64,000 nucleotides of DNA from Apteryx mantelli (Eukaryota; Chordata; Aves; Apterygiformes; Apterygidae): contig NC_089984.1 in the NCBI RefSeq assembly GCF_036417845.1, forward strand, positions 29,857,447-29,921,446. Reading direction: 5' to 3'. Shown piece after piece: positions 48,201 to 62,274 of the stretch (its first letter is position 1; every line of letters starts with the position of its first letter). The translations under genes and the position numbers were made by a program. The notes beneath the pieces are model-generated. The model saw only the letters and a list, made by a program, of their open reading frames with translations. It searched no databases and was not told the origin of the DNA.

Positions 48201-51200
48201 GCATTCAAACACAAAAAATTATGTATATGCTTTCTAAACTTTAAAGCAGCCTTCCCCTTCTGACACACTTCAAACTCTGGAGCAAATTACATGCACACAC
48301 ACACAACATATATGCAGTACCTGCTCGTCACTGGTATCGGGTATTCTTATATGCTTTTTATTAAGAAGCTTTGAAATAATCACTAGGCTAAGTCGTCTTC
48401 TTACTTGCCTGAAAAATAAACTTCTTTAAGTTTTTTTTCCCCTCAGAGAATGTCTCAAATCCACATCATTTCTAGAAAGCATTATGAGGCTATACATGGC
48501 TTCCCAAGACATACACTTGCCTAGAACAAATTAGTTGTATTTTCTGAATACTGGTGCTATAGAACCAGTAGAAAGGCTAGCAAGATATAGGTATCATTAT
48601 CTCATTGCAGCTTTTCTTGTGCACAGGCAAACACTGTTAGATGCTTGCCTCCAAGCCTGGAGCTGAGGATCCAGATCAGTAACACTTAACAACAGACATG
48701 AATCACCCAACATTTAATTTATGGATCATTCAGGCAAAAGTGTGAGTAAAACCCTTTACTATAGAATTCCAGGATGTTTGCAGCCCAAAACCTACATGGT
48801 ATATAGGCTAAAATGTAAAATAACTCTGTAGATAAAATAATCCAGTAGAGCTGATTAAGATGGTACATACGCAATGAAAAAAAATTGCACATGTCTGCAA
48901 GATACAAGAAAACACAAATATTTTTTTAAAGCACCACATAATACCTATTGCATTTATCAGACTTTGGGTTTATACAAATAAACTGCTAACGATACTACAG
49001 ATTTCTGATGTTACAGTGCCATTACCTTCCACGTATTATCCAGCTAGGGACCAGCTGAACCAGCCACAGGAGATTATGGTGCTGACTAGAGAGTTCACTC
49101 ACTGCTAGGCAGAGCTCAGGCATCTTTAAGAGAACAAATGCAAGAAAACCCAAAACTACTGAAAAAAAGGGTATAGCAGGCAGTTGCTTTATTTGCAAAG
49201 GAGTACACATCTACTCCCTAGAAACATACACAGCATAAATATTAAAAGGAATTGGGCTAATAAGACATGATGTGCATAAAGATATTTCTGCATTGCACCT
49301 GTAGTTAAGCCTGCCAAATATTATTTTACAGTAGGGTAGTTGAGATCAGGTTGTTTTTTCCTGACACGCAACAAGCACAATCACCTGCTTCACTCTTTCA
49401 AAGAGCCATTTCAAACATACAGCAATTTTGCTAAATATAAGATTATTGGTTAGTTCAATACAACAGTTCCCTTGCAGAACAGGGGAGGGAAGCACAATGG
49501 CATGGGGCAAACCCCTTCTCAGTGAGCCCACCCACATCCCAAATCACATACGTTCAGAGCTCCCAATTTGCTCATACAACGTTTTCCAGCAGTATTTTTG
49601 ATACATCAAAACCAAACACACACCAAAAAATCCCTCAGACCTCTCCCCACTTACCCCAAAATGTTCATCATTATGAATGAAAACTTCAAAACAGTAATGT
49701 CTCAAAATTTAAGTTACAATTTTATATCTCTAGTACTACAAAATTAATTATGAAGTTACCTTTGTATCCCAGTCTTTTATACTTTTCAGAAGCTTTACGA
49801 AAAGGCACTGAAAATCTATCAAAGGAATTTGCTTTAATTGTTTCTCCAAGCTTATTTTAAGTAGTGATAGAAGCAACAGCAATATTTCTTGATCAGTATA
49901 TCCGCCTTGATATACTGTTGTACAAAAGCCTAGAAACTTTGAAAGAAATAAAAAGCATTAAAATCTGAAATTGGTTTAGCCCCTATTAAAATAGGATGAG
50001 AACTTAAGTTTTCCACCCTCACATTAAGATGCATTTCAAATGATAAATTTTTTTTTTAATGCTCTTATGTAACAAACATCCCTCCCATCTCTCAGTAACA
50101 GTTTGCAGACACCCCCCCCCACACACACACTTTCTTTTAACCACCTCCAGGAGGCTCATCTTGCAACCGTTTAGAGAAATACTTTTGAACGATTGCAACA
50201 TTCCCTGGGAATTACACGAATACGAAAGATCTTTCTCCACTGCACAGATAATCTTATTCTAACTGGATGAAAGACTGCTGACAGACTTCCTAGCTACACA
50301 AGCAATACCGAAAACAGCCATCAAAAATTCTCTCCCCACTCAAGTATTATCATAAGGGTTAACTACAACATAGTATAGGGGATGTGTGTGTAAATGAGAT
50401 CACAAATTAACTAAGGTAGATTTGTATTGTCTCTAGCAGAGATGCTCAAAAGCGTTTCCTCCTGAACCTAGTGATTTCATAGTTACAAATCTCTCCAAAT
50501 AAATGTTAGGAGGATTCAAATACTTCCACAAGTAAGTTTGAAATTGGTTATACAGTCAGTATTTTCACCACAAGACCTTTAATCAAGGAGAACTAGCTTG
50601 TGAAGTGTGCCCAGAACTCACTCAGCCTATGGTCTCACAGAACAGGGCACGGATCTAACAGCTCACGTCCTCAAAAGGGCTCCACCTGCCCTCCATGAGC
50701 TCCCACCTCATTCACCTTGCACTGCACAGGCACAGATCGCACCTCTGAGAGCTCCACTAACTCACTGAGGCAGCACAAAACATACCAGCCAAGATCAATT
50801 CCCCTTCCCGCTTCTGCTGGAACACACAGATGACTGGTTTCTTCTACATTAGGGAGTAAAGCAACTCCGGGGAGTTTGACAGAGTGCCACAGCAGGAAAA
50901 GGGAAAGAACAGAACAGCGCAGCTGGGAGAGAAGCCAGCCAAAGTCACGGAGACAGCAAACTCTTCAAGTTTGAAGCAGTAAGCTCTGCTGTATGCAAAG
51001 CTGAAATCCCAGCACAGCATCTACTCACAAAACATGCCCAGGACTAGAATAAGGCATTAGGGTTACTGTCAAAAAAACAAAACAAAAAAGCTTGCACAAT
51101 AACTGGAGTTTGAGATATCTCACCTTGATCACGTTAATTAGATTGGTTTCTGGCAGAGTGGAGAAGGCTGGACTGGCAGTGATGAGATCTCCTCTTAGCT

Positions 51201-54200
51201 GTTTTTTACCCATTGTTTCTTGCATGTAACTTCTAATAAAAGAGATGCTAATCCAATCAGTAAATTAACAATTAGAAAGCCCACAAAAGCTTAATTGCAT
51301 TAAACTGAAGAAAAAAACCTGCATGTTTTAAAATGCCTTCAAATCAAAAACAGCCTCAGTTACAGAGCACAGACATCTATGTAAAACTTGCAATCAACTG
51401 CTTATAATTCCGCCCAGTCTTCTAGGCAACAACTCTTGTACATCTCCACTAGGAAGCTTTAGGACAAAGAACAACCCTCTGATTTGCTGAATCCTTACTT
51501 GGCAGAAATTGTTTAAGTTTTGGCTTATTTACTCTTATGAAGACTGAGTTTAGAATTTAAAGAGCAGCACTGCTTGATGGAAGGGGGGGAAAAAAAAGGA
51601 GACCTTTCTGATTCTACATTCTAAGCACAAGATTTCACTGGATCTAAGCAATAAATATCAAAAGGAAAACACTTACAAAATATCACACTCGTTAAAGTTG
51701 GGCTGAAGATGCTGCAATGGAAAGAGAGATCTAAACGCAACACCCATATTGACAAAAACAGCTGACACATCAGCTAGTGAAGGAATCCATGGTTTAGACT
51801 GTTCATCACTGATGGAAGCTACAAGTAAAAGACATGGAATGGATTAGTTTTAAATTTAGTTTTCAGCATCAGTTCCTTTTAAGGGAAACAAATATGCTCA
51901 GTCTGCATCGATTGTACTAGTGCTAATCTCAGAAGATTTGTTGGAGCACTGGATGATACATTATTTTCAGAACCATAGGGGAAAAAGTGGTTTAACACAG
52001 CACTTCAAACTAAAGGAACCTCTTGCTTATGTAATAGGTGAATTATTTTAAGTTCCACCTATTTCCCCTCATAGCTCTCTTTCATCACAGACAGTATCAT
52101 AAGCGAAGAGGCAAGATTTACTTTTAACAGAACACAAATTACCGTTCTGCACTGGCACAGGTAAGAAGGCGTTATCATAATAGGACTGGAAGTAGTGCTA
52201 AATAAGATTTGGAAACAGGCAGAGCTTCTAAAACAGAAGTGCTAAATAGACAGAATTCACTCATTTGATAGAAATAAGCAACAGTGCTCACTGCAAAAAG
52301 TGCTTGTTTATATCATGATTCGCATCTGAGCGTGTCTGCAAACTATATAAAGGATACTCTTAGAGGATGCTAAACTAGCAAGGTGACATGACACTAGATG
52401 CAGTGTTTTCCAAACAATGACAGAAGTCAATAGAATTCTGAATTGGGTCAATTTTGGTGTCTTAAGTCTGTAAGAAAAAAGAAATGTAATGGAATGTAAC
52501 ACTCAAGACCCTGTAGGTTCAGATCTCAATGTTCAATTCAGGGGGAAAAAAAACAAAACACAGATGCATCCTCAGGCATGGGAACAGAGTGTCTAAGAAT
52601 GGTTTGGAGACTCCATAGTTGGCAGTTTTAAAGTGGTCAGACAAACTTTTCAGGAGCAACTGTAGCCTATTTGATCCTGCTGTGAGGGAGATAGAAAGGT
52701 CAGAGGATCTGCTGAGGTCTCTCCCAGCCTTAATTCTTAGAGCGCTCATTGATCAACTTGAACTGTTCACTCGGAAACAAGCCTGCTGCCAGCAAAGTAC
52801 AAAATAAAGGAGGCTACATTCCCTCTCGTATCAGCTCATGGTCCTACTGCACAACAAGATTCAAATACATGGAATAATTTGGATAGACCTGATCAAGTAC
52901 TTCAAGTGAACTGCATTACTTTAACAAAGTTAACTGGCAGGCTTAAATGAAGTAGTGACTTTTGATGAATCTGAATGAAGGGAAGACATGGAGAACAAAT
53001 AAAGGAACTGGCACTGGAGAAGTCTTTGAGAATACAGATGAAGGAAGGCAAAACACAAGAAACAAAGAACAGTAGTGTGGGCTGAAGTAGACCCTTGAAA
53101 GTGTTTCTGTGTAGGCATATGATTCTCTTCACTTTTGCCATACACCCAGAAAGAAAATTATGCAGAACTACACATGACTATGTGAAAACCATCCTGTAGT
53201 CCTTAAGCTATGAAATGAATGTCTGTAACTTCCAAAGTAGAAGACAGGGAGGAGAGGAGGGTAAACTTTTGCGCAACCAGACTGGGCTCCTCTTAAGGTT
53301 AATTCTATCTGTGCAAGAACAAAGTGTGTTTATCTGGCGCACTGCTTTGCAAATACATGCCAAGACCACATCCTGAGGTACAGCTTGTATATACTCGGTG
53401 AAGACCGACTCCTAGTATATGCGCACTAAGTAACAGAAGAACCTAAAATCATTCCAGATTCACAGAACCGAGCAAGCCAGTGCCTTTTCCCTGCTCCCCA
53501 TCACCTTTCCATACTTAAGAGAAGGAAAATGCCTTTGTTTAGTCAGTCAGTTTTCTGTTCTTCAAACACTCACCATTTTTTAGTGTTATTTCCATCAATT
53601 TGTCTAATATCTGTGTGGAAACACAATAGTCAGGATGAACAGACATCAGCTGTTGAGAGAAAAGAAGCCACATGTCAAACACTGAGTTACATGATAGCAT
53701 TTTTTTTTAATTAATAAAATACACCAACTCTTTGGTACAACAGAAAACAACACTAACAGAAAATAAATACCAAAGCCTCTATAAGCAAGATACGCCATGG
53801 AGAAGAGAATATGGATTACTCCAAGCAGCACACAAATTGTAGGAATACTTAAGAAGTAATTACTTGCAAGATCAGAACGTTGCAACCCCATGTTGAATTT
53901 GGCTGTTCATGAGAAGATACAGAGGAATAAGAGAATGGAGAATATCATATATCCTTCCGGAACCCATTTTCATCCATGACCAAATTGAACATAACCTCCC
54001 CTTTAACCAGGAGCGGGGGCAATTGAGAGTTGACTTTCTATTCATGGGCAAGATGAACATACGCAATACTAAACTGAAATAATGAATTCTTATTTGTACA
54101 CAGAACTACAAAAATATGACCCTGAAATTCACTTCAGGTTTCCAGAGGCACTTCACTAGCCCAGCAGAAACGCTTCTTTTTCTATCCAACAGGCATTGGA

Positions 54201-57200
54201 GAGTTCTCTGCTCTGTGAGCGAACTGAACCAGCTCACAGTTCCTCCTTATTTGAGGAACATCAGGACTCACACAAGAAGGCGATCTGGTCCTAGTGGGAG
54301 GGAAGGAGATGGAGGAGCAAAACATTTTTCTTTTGGCAAAAGCAGAAAGCCAGTCAGCAGACTTAGGCTGCAATCTCACAGGCAGCCCAGCTTTATTTTT
54401 CATTTCAGGCACAGTTAGAATTTGGTAAGTAATAATGGAACAGAGATAGGAGGGAGACATTCTCATAAAGAAATGACAGAACGATCTAAATTCCCTGGGG
54501 TTTTATACTGCCACAGACATCTAGAAGGCAGACAGCCACAGCACTTCCTCCAAGAGTGACTCTGAACTTCTCCTGAGCCATGATGCACAACGACCTTTTT
54601 TCGACAAAAATTATCTGGTACTGCAGATATCTTCGATGATTTAGAAGGTGATATATGTAGCGATGACACTTTTATGTACTCCAGTACATAATTTAATTTC
54701 CTTCCACCCTAAAAAAAGCAACATTCCTGTGATTTGGCCCATGCTATTAACATCCTGAAATCTCTTCTCACCTAGCAAGCACTGTGTCCTTTCCAGATGA
54801 AGTATCGTGTATGATGATGGACAGGGACATACAACTTTCGAATCACTCAGACAGGGAGGAAGAAAAACTATCCCTAGTGTTTTATCAAAAGAGGAACAAT
54901 CCAAGTATTTCAGATTGGAGAACAAATAAGAACCAGAAAGAAAGATTTATTGATTAAATTGTTATTAATGTAGTGCAAGAGAATCATAAATTTGTCCTGA
55001 TTAGTTCTGCTACAACCGGCTTCCAAGAAGACTATCATATCTAAATAGAGGAGAACTGCAGGAATAGCATAGGTCTTACCTGGAAAAGCCACTTTAGAAT
55101 TGGTACGGGACACAAGATACAACTGTAGGCAGAACTTAGAAAGCCGTGAATAGCTAAAGAAAGCTGCTGTGTTGCACCAGAACTGTAAGACAAAGACAGA
55201 AGGAGGGGGGAGAGGAGAGAATCTATTAGTGGTTCAATCAGCACTTTTACAAAAGCATACGAACTTCCGCAACCCCAGATTATCACCAACAGCAAAAGAG
55301 ATCTGAACATCCGTAACAGACGTTATTCTTAAGCTCTTGACTCATATAAAACACTGTAGTAATTATACCTTATTCATGGCAACATCTTTAAAAGACTGTA
55401 AATTTAGAACAACTATATCTTTCTCTAGAAAGACATACCATATCATTTGGAAATATTTGTACTATTAGAGAATAACGGCTTCAAAAAACATTGATTTACA
55501 CTACTGTAGTATGAATCATTTTGCCTGCCTATACACAGATTACTCTGCTCAGACCAGTGAATAAGCTTATTTGCTATCCAGTGACCTTTATCAACTCATT
55601 TAGAAAAAGAGAAAAAACATTGTGGGAAATTTTTAAATAATCTCTTAAATAAGGAATCTGGAGGCAAAACAAAACAATTGAAAAGGTTCAGTCTAATTTT
55701 GCTGTGTAATTTTGTGAGGTGAAAAAAGCAATATCTGCATTTTTTATACTAAATTCTGTTAGCTTCAGTCTCTGTTAGAAAGTTATGCCATAAGCAGCTG
55801 AACTAATGAAACACAATTTCCCACATACCCCGCTTTAGCCTCCTCTGTCCTCAGTATCTGTTAAAACAGACACCTCCTAACTTCTCCATATATCATCCAT
55901 CTGCTTGACTGAGCAAGCGGCACTTGATACAGTGGCTTCTAGGCTGGGCAGCTGGCTGGCTTCAGAATGCATAAGCAATTAAATCATAATTGCCTTTTGC
56001 AAGAGACAACTCATTCAGTACTCCTTCCTCCAGCCACTGATTTACAAGATACTTGCTGAAGCTTGCATCCTTGCGATCGTCCAGCCACACCAATAAAGAG
56101 GCCCGAGGGTAAAGGAGTAAATCACGAACATCATTTCCTCTAGAGACAAGGAGGAACCACTCTTCCCCTTCGCACCCACAACAGCACGTACACACGCGCA
56201 TACAGAATCCTTTAAGATTACATCAATTCTCTCAGTTCCACTGATGCAAGTTTGGAATAAAACTCCACTAAAGTCAATAGAGTTTTTCAGGTTTACACTT
56301 GTGATATTAGGCAAGAATCTGTCCAACTATTTGTAGCCTGATAGCCTCATAAATAAGCAGTACAAATCCCTACCAGTTACATAACAGTTGTGTATATCCA
56401 CATGCACAGTTTTTAACTCAGTGACTGAATCTAACAAACGTTAGAAATTGTGACTTTCTGCAGTCCTCGTTAGGTGGACTCCAAGTGTCCCAGGCCTCTA
56501 CAGGACAGAGACATGCAGAAGTCTTTCAGCTTTCAGACATAATGCAACAGTAGTCAAGTCACAAATCAACCCACCACAGAGGTTTTCTTCCCAACTTGGG
56601 ATAGCTGAGCTTTTGTTCATTGTAATATTTCAGTTCTGCATCTTCTACAGCTGATCAGGCTACCAATGATACCTCAGCACAGGAGAAATACGGAAGAGGC
56701 CACAACACCTGTTTTCTTCCTCATGTCTCATTTAAGACCAAAGGTGTTTTTTCCAAGAATTCTTGAGTAGAAAAGAAGGAAGTTTCAAGTAACAATTCAC
56801 TGTTCTGTAAACCTAACCTGGAGAGGAGAATTCCTGGAAAAGTGATTCCATTTTGCCTACATAGCAAGACAAAGCTCATTTCCATGCAAAGTCATGATTT
56901 CATCTTAAAAACTGCTGACACTGACAGTGAATAAACACAACAACAGGGTGAAGAAGGATATTCTTACCTGAGGAGGAGTTTTTCTATAGGATTTTGAGGT
57001 ATGAAATAAAAATTCCTCAAGTCAAGGTTGTGCTGATTGAAGATTTTTCCAGACGTTGCTAAATCAAATATATCTTCTCCAGGGTGGTAGTCAGGTATGG
57101 CATGAGCTGTTATTGAAAATCTCTGTATAAATGCCCTGTAATATTCAAAATTGCTTTTATGAATTTAAATAACGAGAGGCTTATTTGCTGTTTGAGACAG

Positions 57201-60200
57201 TTATTTTCAATGATGAACATGTCAGACACGTGAAAGTTGAATTAGATTAAAACACAATTAACTGCCAAGAAAATACACTGGATCATGATAAAAAAGACAA
57301 TGATAAAAATGGTTCACATTAGACATATTAACAACAACAGATAGAACAAGAAAAAGATTAGGAAAAAAGGCTAAAAAGAAAGCAAAGAACTAGATTTAAG
57401 TGGTTTCAGAGCAGGAAGGACCTGTGTTCTTCTGAGAGATCTCCATCAGCATTGGCATCCTCCTCATCATCTCCATCTGAAAAATTTGTTTCTGTTCCCT
57501 GTATGTCTTCCTGTAACTGCTTTTCTAGTTCATCTACCCTGCAGTAAGAGTAACAGCAGAACATATCATTACCATTCAGTATCTACAACACAAGAAAATA
57601 AAACTCAAGGTTCTGAATGTGAATCCAGGAGTCAGTAGCCAACTACACACGGCAAAACCATGCGAGGCATTGCAACCATGCAAAAAACCAAGTATTTTGC
57701 TATTCCAAGATACTAAGTGGATGTTTCCCACTGCCCAAAGAACTTCCAACAGCACATTCAATCAACAGCCAGTTTGGGGAAGACAAGGTACACCAAAGCT
57801 TCCACAACTCCATCTATTTTTTTAAAGCTTCTTTAAAAAACTGACCTTTTAGATTCTTCTTTCTCCTTCAAGAGATGCTCTAAGCTGTTCACATATGACA
57901 CTTGGCTAACAACAGGAGGCTTATAAAGCTGTAAATGAAATAATAAGAAATTAAAAAATAACACACATGAAAAGCTATCAATTGATTCACTACTAGATAA
58001 TAAACACGGTTAATATATTAACCCCTTTCTATTTTAATGATATTTTGCCTGCAGTAAAAATGCAAAGGAGACCCTGAAAAACAGGATGATTCACAGATTA
58101 GGTTTCTCAGTCCCTTGACAATTATTTAAGGGTCAAACCTCTCTCAGCAATTACTTTTAGAAATCAACTGCCTAAAACCTTTCAAAGCCTCACCATAAGC
58201 TGGAAGGCCACTTTTGAAAGTTGTACTTGGACCTTTGGAGAGTATTTGCTATTTCTAGCTTTATAACACTGTAAACATCACCCAAAGATCAGGGCTCCAC
58301 TGGGCTTCAGATTGGATCTGAATAGCAAAGCAAACCACAGCTTCTCTCCCTACTGCAGATCTCCAGCCTACCCTCATAAATAGCATTAGCATCAGAAGTT
58401 TTTTTACATCACAGCTTTGCTATTTTTAATCCACTGAGCCCCTAGAAATCCTCATTCTCGCGCATGGGACAAGAAACTCCCAAAATAATTCATCACATTT
58501 TTGGTACTTTCACTGTTCCCTAGGGAGCAAAGCACCACAACGTTTATCAAATCACCTCAAAAATCAGATAAGGTTTTTCATCAAAATCCTAATACAGCAC
58601 CAAGTTAGAAAGCCAGTAAATATAGTTTAAAAAGTCTTAACTGTTAGCACAATTAGCTTGATTTTCAGTAGCCAGTGTTTTATTCACCCAATAGCAAACA
58701 AAACAGACTTGCAACCTTTTATAGCCAGGTTTCAATTCCCTGGACAAACAGTGACCTTCCAATACCATCTTCTTTAACTGGAAACTCTTACTAGGGATAA
58801 AGTTTCTTCTTATGAGCTCCCTTACTGAAGGGGAATACAATTAAATGAGCACACGCTCCTACTGGGGATTTTCTATTACCCAGAAGAAATACAAATTAGT
58901 TTAGGAAGTTAGTGTCCCCCTGCTAACAAAAAAAAAAAAAAAACAGTTGATAAAGCATTAATTTTTGGTATACAGAGACATTTTTCAAATGCCAGAAAAT
59001 GCCGAAAAGTATTATCCTCTGACTTAACAAGGGACAATACTCACAAGATGCAAACACATCCTTCAGTCTTTTTGCAAGACGACAAGCCCCACGCTCAACT
59101 TCATATGTTGAAAGACCAATTTTTTTGTGGAGAAAGTTGAAGCCCTCTTAATTTTTTTTAACCTGGTTAATATGCCCAAAATGACTTTTGAACAACTGAA
59201 GAGTCAGAGTTTGCTCCAATTTACACATACGCCCTTTCTTACAAAAGAAAGGGTGAATGATAGTACAGGCAAAAGCCATGCTCATGGAAATTTTGGGACA
59301 GTTTTTAAACTCTCTGCCTTTCTTGGCCATAATTACACAGAAATAGGGTAAGTCAGACATTTGTGGTCACATATATGCCCCTAAGCTACATCTAGGCTGT
59401 GTCCGTTTATCACTCTTAACCACTAATTACGTAGCCACGCTAGTTCAGATTGGGAAATATGCACATGACCGCAAAATTCTCATTTATAATGTGCTTGCAT
59501 AATTAACAGTGAGGACAGATAAAATAATTATGGCTGCTCAACATCTGCCTATGGAGAAGCTTTTAAAAGAAATCCAGGCAACATAATAAACTACTTCAGG
59601 GATTTAAAAATGGGAGAAGGGAAGGGAAAGAGTATTTATACAGTTATTCTGCTAACTGCAGCTTTATTTCTCACTTTGAAAGATTTTATTCAAATGCATT
59701 CACTTCCAAACTGTATCGACTTTGTTAGGAGTGCTACATTAAGTTCTAGTGCAGCACTTTCCAAATTAAGCCATTAAGCAAACCATTAATTTACCATAAA
59801 ACTTTAAAATAGCAACCAATTTGTTATTGAACAAATAGCTAACTTTTAAAAATGCAGATGAATTCATCACCACAATATCCTGTAAACTGGGATTCAAATA
59901 CTTCTTCCATCCATCACTTGTGAGCAGGAGAAGGCATTTAACTGTTTGAAATACCAGGAAATTCAAACTCCAGTAGTTGGGCCTCAAAGAAAATACTACA
60001 TTTATAGGTCAAGAACTCAAGCTTTTTGAGAAGCACAAATCATTAACAAGGATAAATAACTCAAAAATCTTGCCTGATCAGAAAGATGAAAACATTAAAT
60101 CCCATACATCTAAACATAATTTTTCCCCTTTTCCTTTAGAGGGAAAACACAAAAATGAAACTCCTGAAAACCACCAAAAGAATACAGCTACTGTAACCTC

Positions 60201-62274
60201 ATTGTATGAATCATCATTCAGCCATTCCAAGCACAAGTGTAATAACAAGCACTTTTTTCTGACTATATCGCACTGTACACTATAGGACCATTAAGTAAGC
60301 TGAGTAATCAGTTTTGAAGGCAAATATTCCCGAGTTTTCACGCATTTAAAATACACAAAAAAAGTCATACCAAAAAGTGAAAAAAGCAAGCCACCAAACC
60401 ACAATGTAACGAAGCTGACGTGATGCATTTGGGTTTTTTTTTTTGCCACTTACAGGAAGCTTCAGTGATGGACTCATGGTGTCCTGCGAAAGATTCTCAA
60501 GACAGTCTCCTTCCAGGGCTCCCATCTGTGGCTGGGGACTTGAAGACAGAATTTCTTCTAATGGCAAGAATATTTCTTCATCATCATCATCATCATCTAG
60601 ATCACATTCCAAACTCTCATCTTCACTATCAATGCTGCTCTTTGATTTGCTATTCAGCTTAGATGTCTCTATACAGGTGTTTTCAACTTTCAACTCTCCT
60701 GAGAGCTGTGAAGACATCTGGCCACTTTCCACACACCCTTCTTTAAAAGGTAATGAACAGGGAGCAATTTTACCAATCTCTTCTGAGAGTGCAAGTTTCC
60801 CAGGACCTTCCACTGAACGCAAACTGGAAGTATTTTCTAATGTTTTCCCTTTTGGTTTTGGTAAACTGTTGCCAAGTTCAGTACTATCAGCTTCATGAAG
60901 CACAGGTCCTTCTGGTCTTTCTCCATCTTGCTGCTTCGTAGCATCCAATACCTGAGATAAGTTAGCATTTTGAAGACGAGATTTCACGTCTTTTGTGAAT
61001 ACAGTGTTTGTTTGAGTTAAGTGGTGGAGAGAAGGCAACACAGTAGTTTTTTCCTGAGAAAGAGAAAGGGACTTTTCCAAGAAAAAGCGTGAGTGGGTCA
61101 CCTGCAATTGATTCTCTTTGGTATCCACAACAGAAACATGGTTATTTTTATTAGGACTGTGTGCAGAATATGAAGATGACAAACCTACAGAGGAGGAATT
61201 ATTTTTCTCGTTTTCATGGCTTGTGTCAAGATATTCCTCTGAAAGAGTAGAATCATGTCTGGGTAGAGCAGCAGCCTCCATTAGCTGCACAACGCCATTA
61301 CGTGGAGACTTTAAGAGCCTGTTTTTCACAAAGTCAGACTTCCTATTTCTGCACTGTTCAGATGACCTACTAAAAAGAGGGTCATTCAAACTTGCTACCA
61401 CAGATTGATTTGAACTGTTTGCATCCAAATTCATGGCAGTGCATTTTCTTTTTCCAGGAAAGTCCTTTTGTTTGGATGGCCTAGAAGACATCTTAGAACT
61501 AAGGCAGAGTGATGGAAAAGACTGGCTTTTCCACATAACGGTGGCTTTTTCAGGCGACGGTCTCAGATTTGGAGAAGATGCCTCAGGTTTTGAAACGTGC
61601 TTTGACTGAGATGGGTCATCTATAAAAAGTGTTTAAAAACAGTAAACCACTTCAATTTTTATAAAATAAGTCAAAACTATAACAGGCTTGAGACAAAAAA
61701 AAAAAAAAAGAAAAAAAACCCACTTCTCATTAAGTTACTTAACACTTGTTTTTCATTAAAATCCCAAATTACTTTTAGACTTGCCCATATAGTAGAAATA
61801 ACCCTGACTAGACAGCAGTAGATTTTTTTGAGAGAGTTTAACTGGATTTATTCTTTACAACAGACTTGCATCAGATCATTTCTGAAAAGTACATTAAATT
61901 CTACATATTTCTGCTAATTAATTACAAACTACTTTTAACTGCTGTCACTACAGTTTGAATCCCTGAAATCATATGGAAACTGTTCTAGTCACCTGAATCA
62001 TATTACCAAAATAATCCTCTTTATGAGGTCACTTTCAACTTTATTTTCCTTGCTCATGACTGTCATAATACACGTCAAAAGTAAAGAGTTCAACTAGTTC
62101 AGCTACATACACATAGCAGCAAAATGTAACTTCAAGAGAAAAGACTTTAAAAAAAGAGACATTAAGTGATGAACGTGATTAAATAATTAATTCCATATTA
62201 TTGGCACTGCTTCTACCTGAGGCAGTCTCCCATGAAGCAGAATGTGATCTTTTTCTCAAGGGACATCCATTTCC
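42230..62274 (-). CDS. SLF2: SMC5/6 localisation factor 2 (FAM178A), 17 exons in window, N-terminus beyond right edge
   Basis: SLF2 is a nuclear protein that, with SLF1 and RAD18, brings the SMC5/6 complex to damaged DNA; it also pairs with SIMC1. Exons: 62217-62274, 60454-61619, 57846-57928, 57422-57538, 56968-57135, 55080-55182, 53574-53649, 51677-51818, 51124-51232, 49760-49936, 49026-49123, 48321-48408, 47618-47743, 46660-46737, 44862-44948, 43426-43494, 42230-42265. Phases match throughout: 927 codons with TGA. Human SLF2 has ~1186 residues, so about 260 are off the edge. The large exon codes a Ser/Lys-rich disordered part and the acidic [20 protein letters not shown]. The later exons form the helical Nse6-like part, with [44 protein letters not shown] and a [11 protein letters not shown] end (human GQLHDFWVPDS). 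Two donors are weak: GTCCTT after 57422 and GTCAGT after 57846. Codons are A/T-rich, unlike the other three genes. Confidence 0.94.
43325..43339 (+). repeat. A15 homopolymer in SLF2 last intron
   Basis: Run of fifteen A, about 90 bp downstream in the transcript of the 43426 donor. Confidence 0.9.
52590..52745 (+). mobile_element. CR1 LINE 3' UTR fragment in SLF2 intron, decayed
   Basis: The plus strand follows the CR1 3' consensus in order: GGTTTGGAGACTCCATAGTTGG, then a part like the usual 'ttcaa..gactggac..gccctgagcaacctg' region, then GATCCTGCTGTGAGGG, then GAGGATCTGCTGAGGTCTCTCCCAGCCTTAATTCTT split over 52695-52740. Divergence is high, so the copy is old. It is antisense to SLF2 and lies between the exons at 51818 and 53574. 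Confidence 0.65.
57929..60453 (-). other. SLF2: SLF2 intron, 2.5 kb
   Basis: AT-rich intron between the large exon and the exon at 57846-57928. It holds a 16-base A run at 58928-58943. I see no recognisable element or exon in it. Confidence 0.7.
58928..58943 (+). repeat. A16 homopolymer
   Basis: Run of A in an SLF2 intron. Confidence 0.9.
60577..60597 (-). repeat. SLF2: (GAT)n coding microsatellite for Asp run in SLF2
   Basis: Plus-strand TCA triplets (GAT on the coding strand) encode most of the six-Asp run in the acidic patch. Such runs vary in length between species and individuals. Confidence 0.9.
61695..61718 (+). repeat. A-rich homopolymer tract
   Basis: Fifteen A, one G and eight A, about 75 bp upstream in the transcript of the 61619 acceptor. 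Confidence 0.85.

Noticed and set aside
49022-49210. Minus-strand frame extending past the SLF2 exon at 49123
   Set aside because: Only 49026-49123 matches SLF2; the rest lies upstream of a clear acceptor and is intron.
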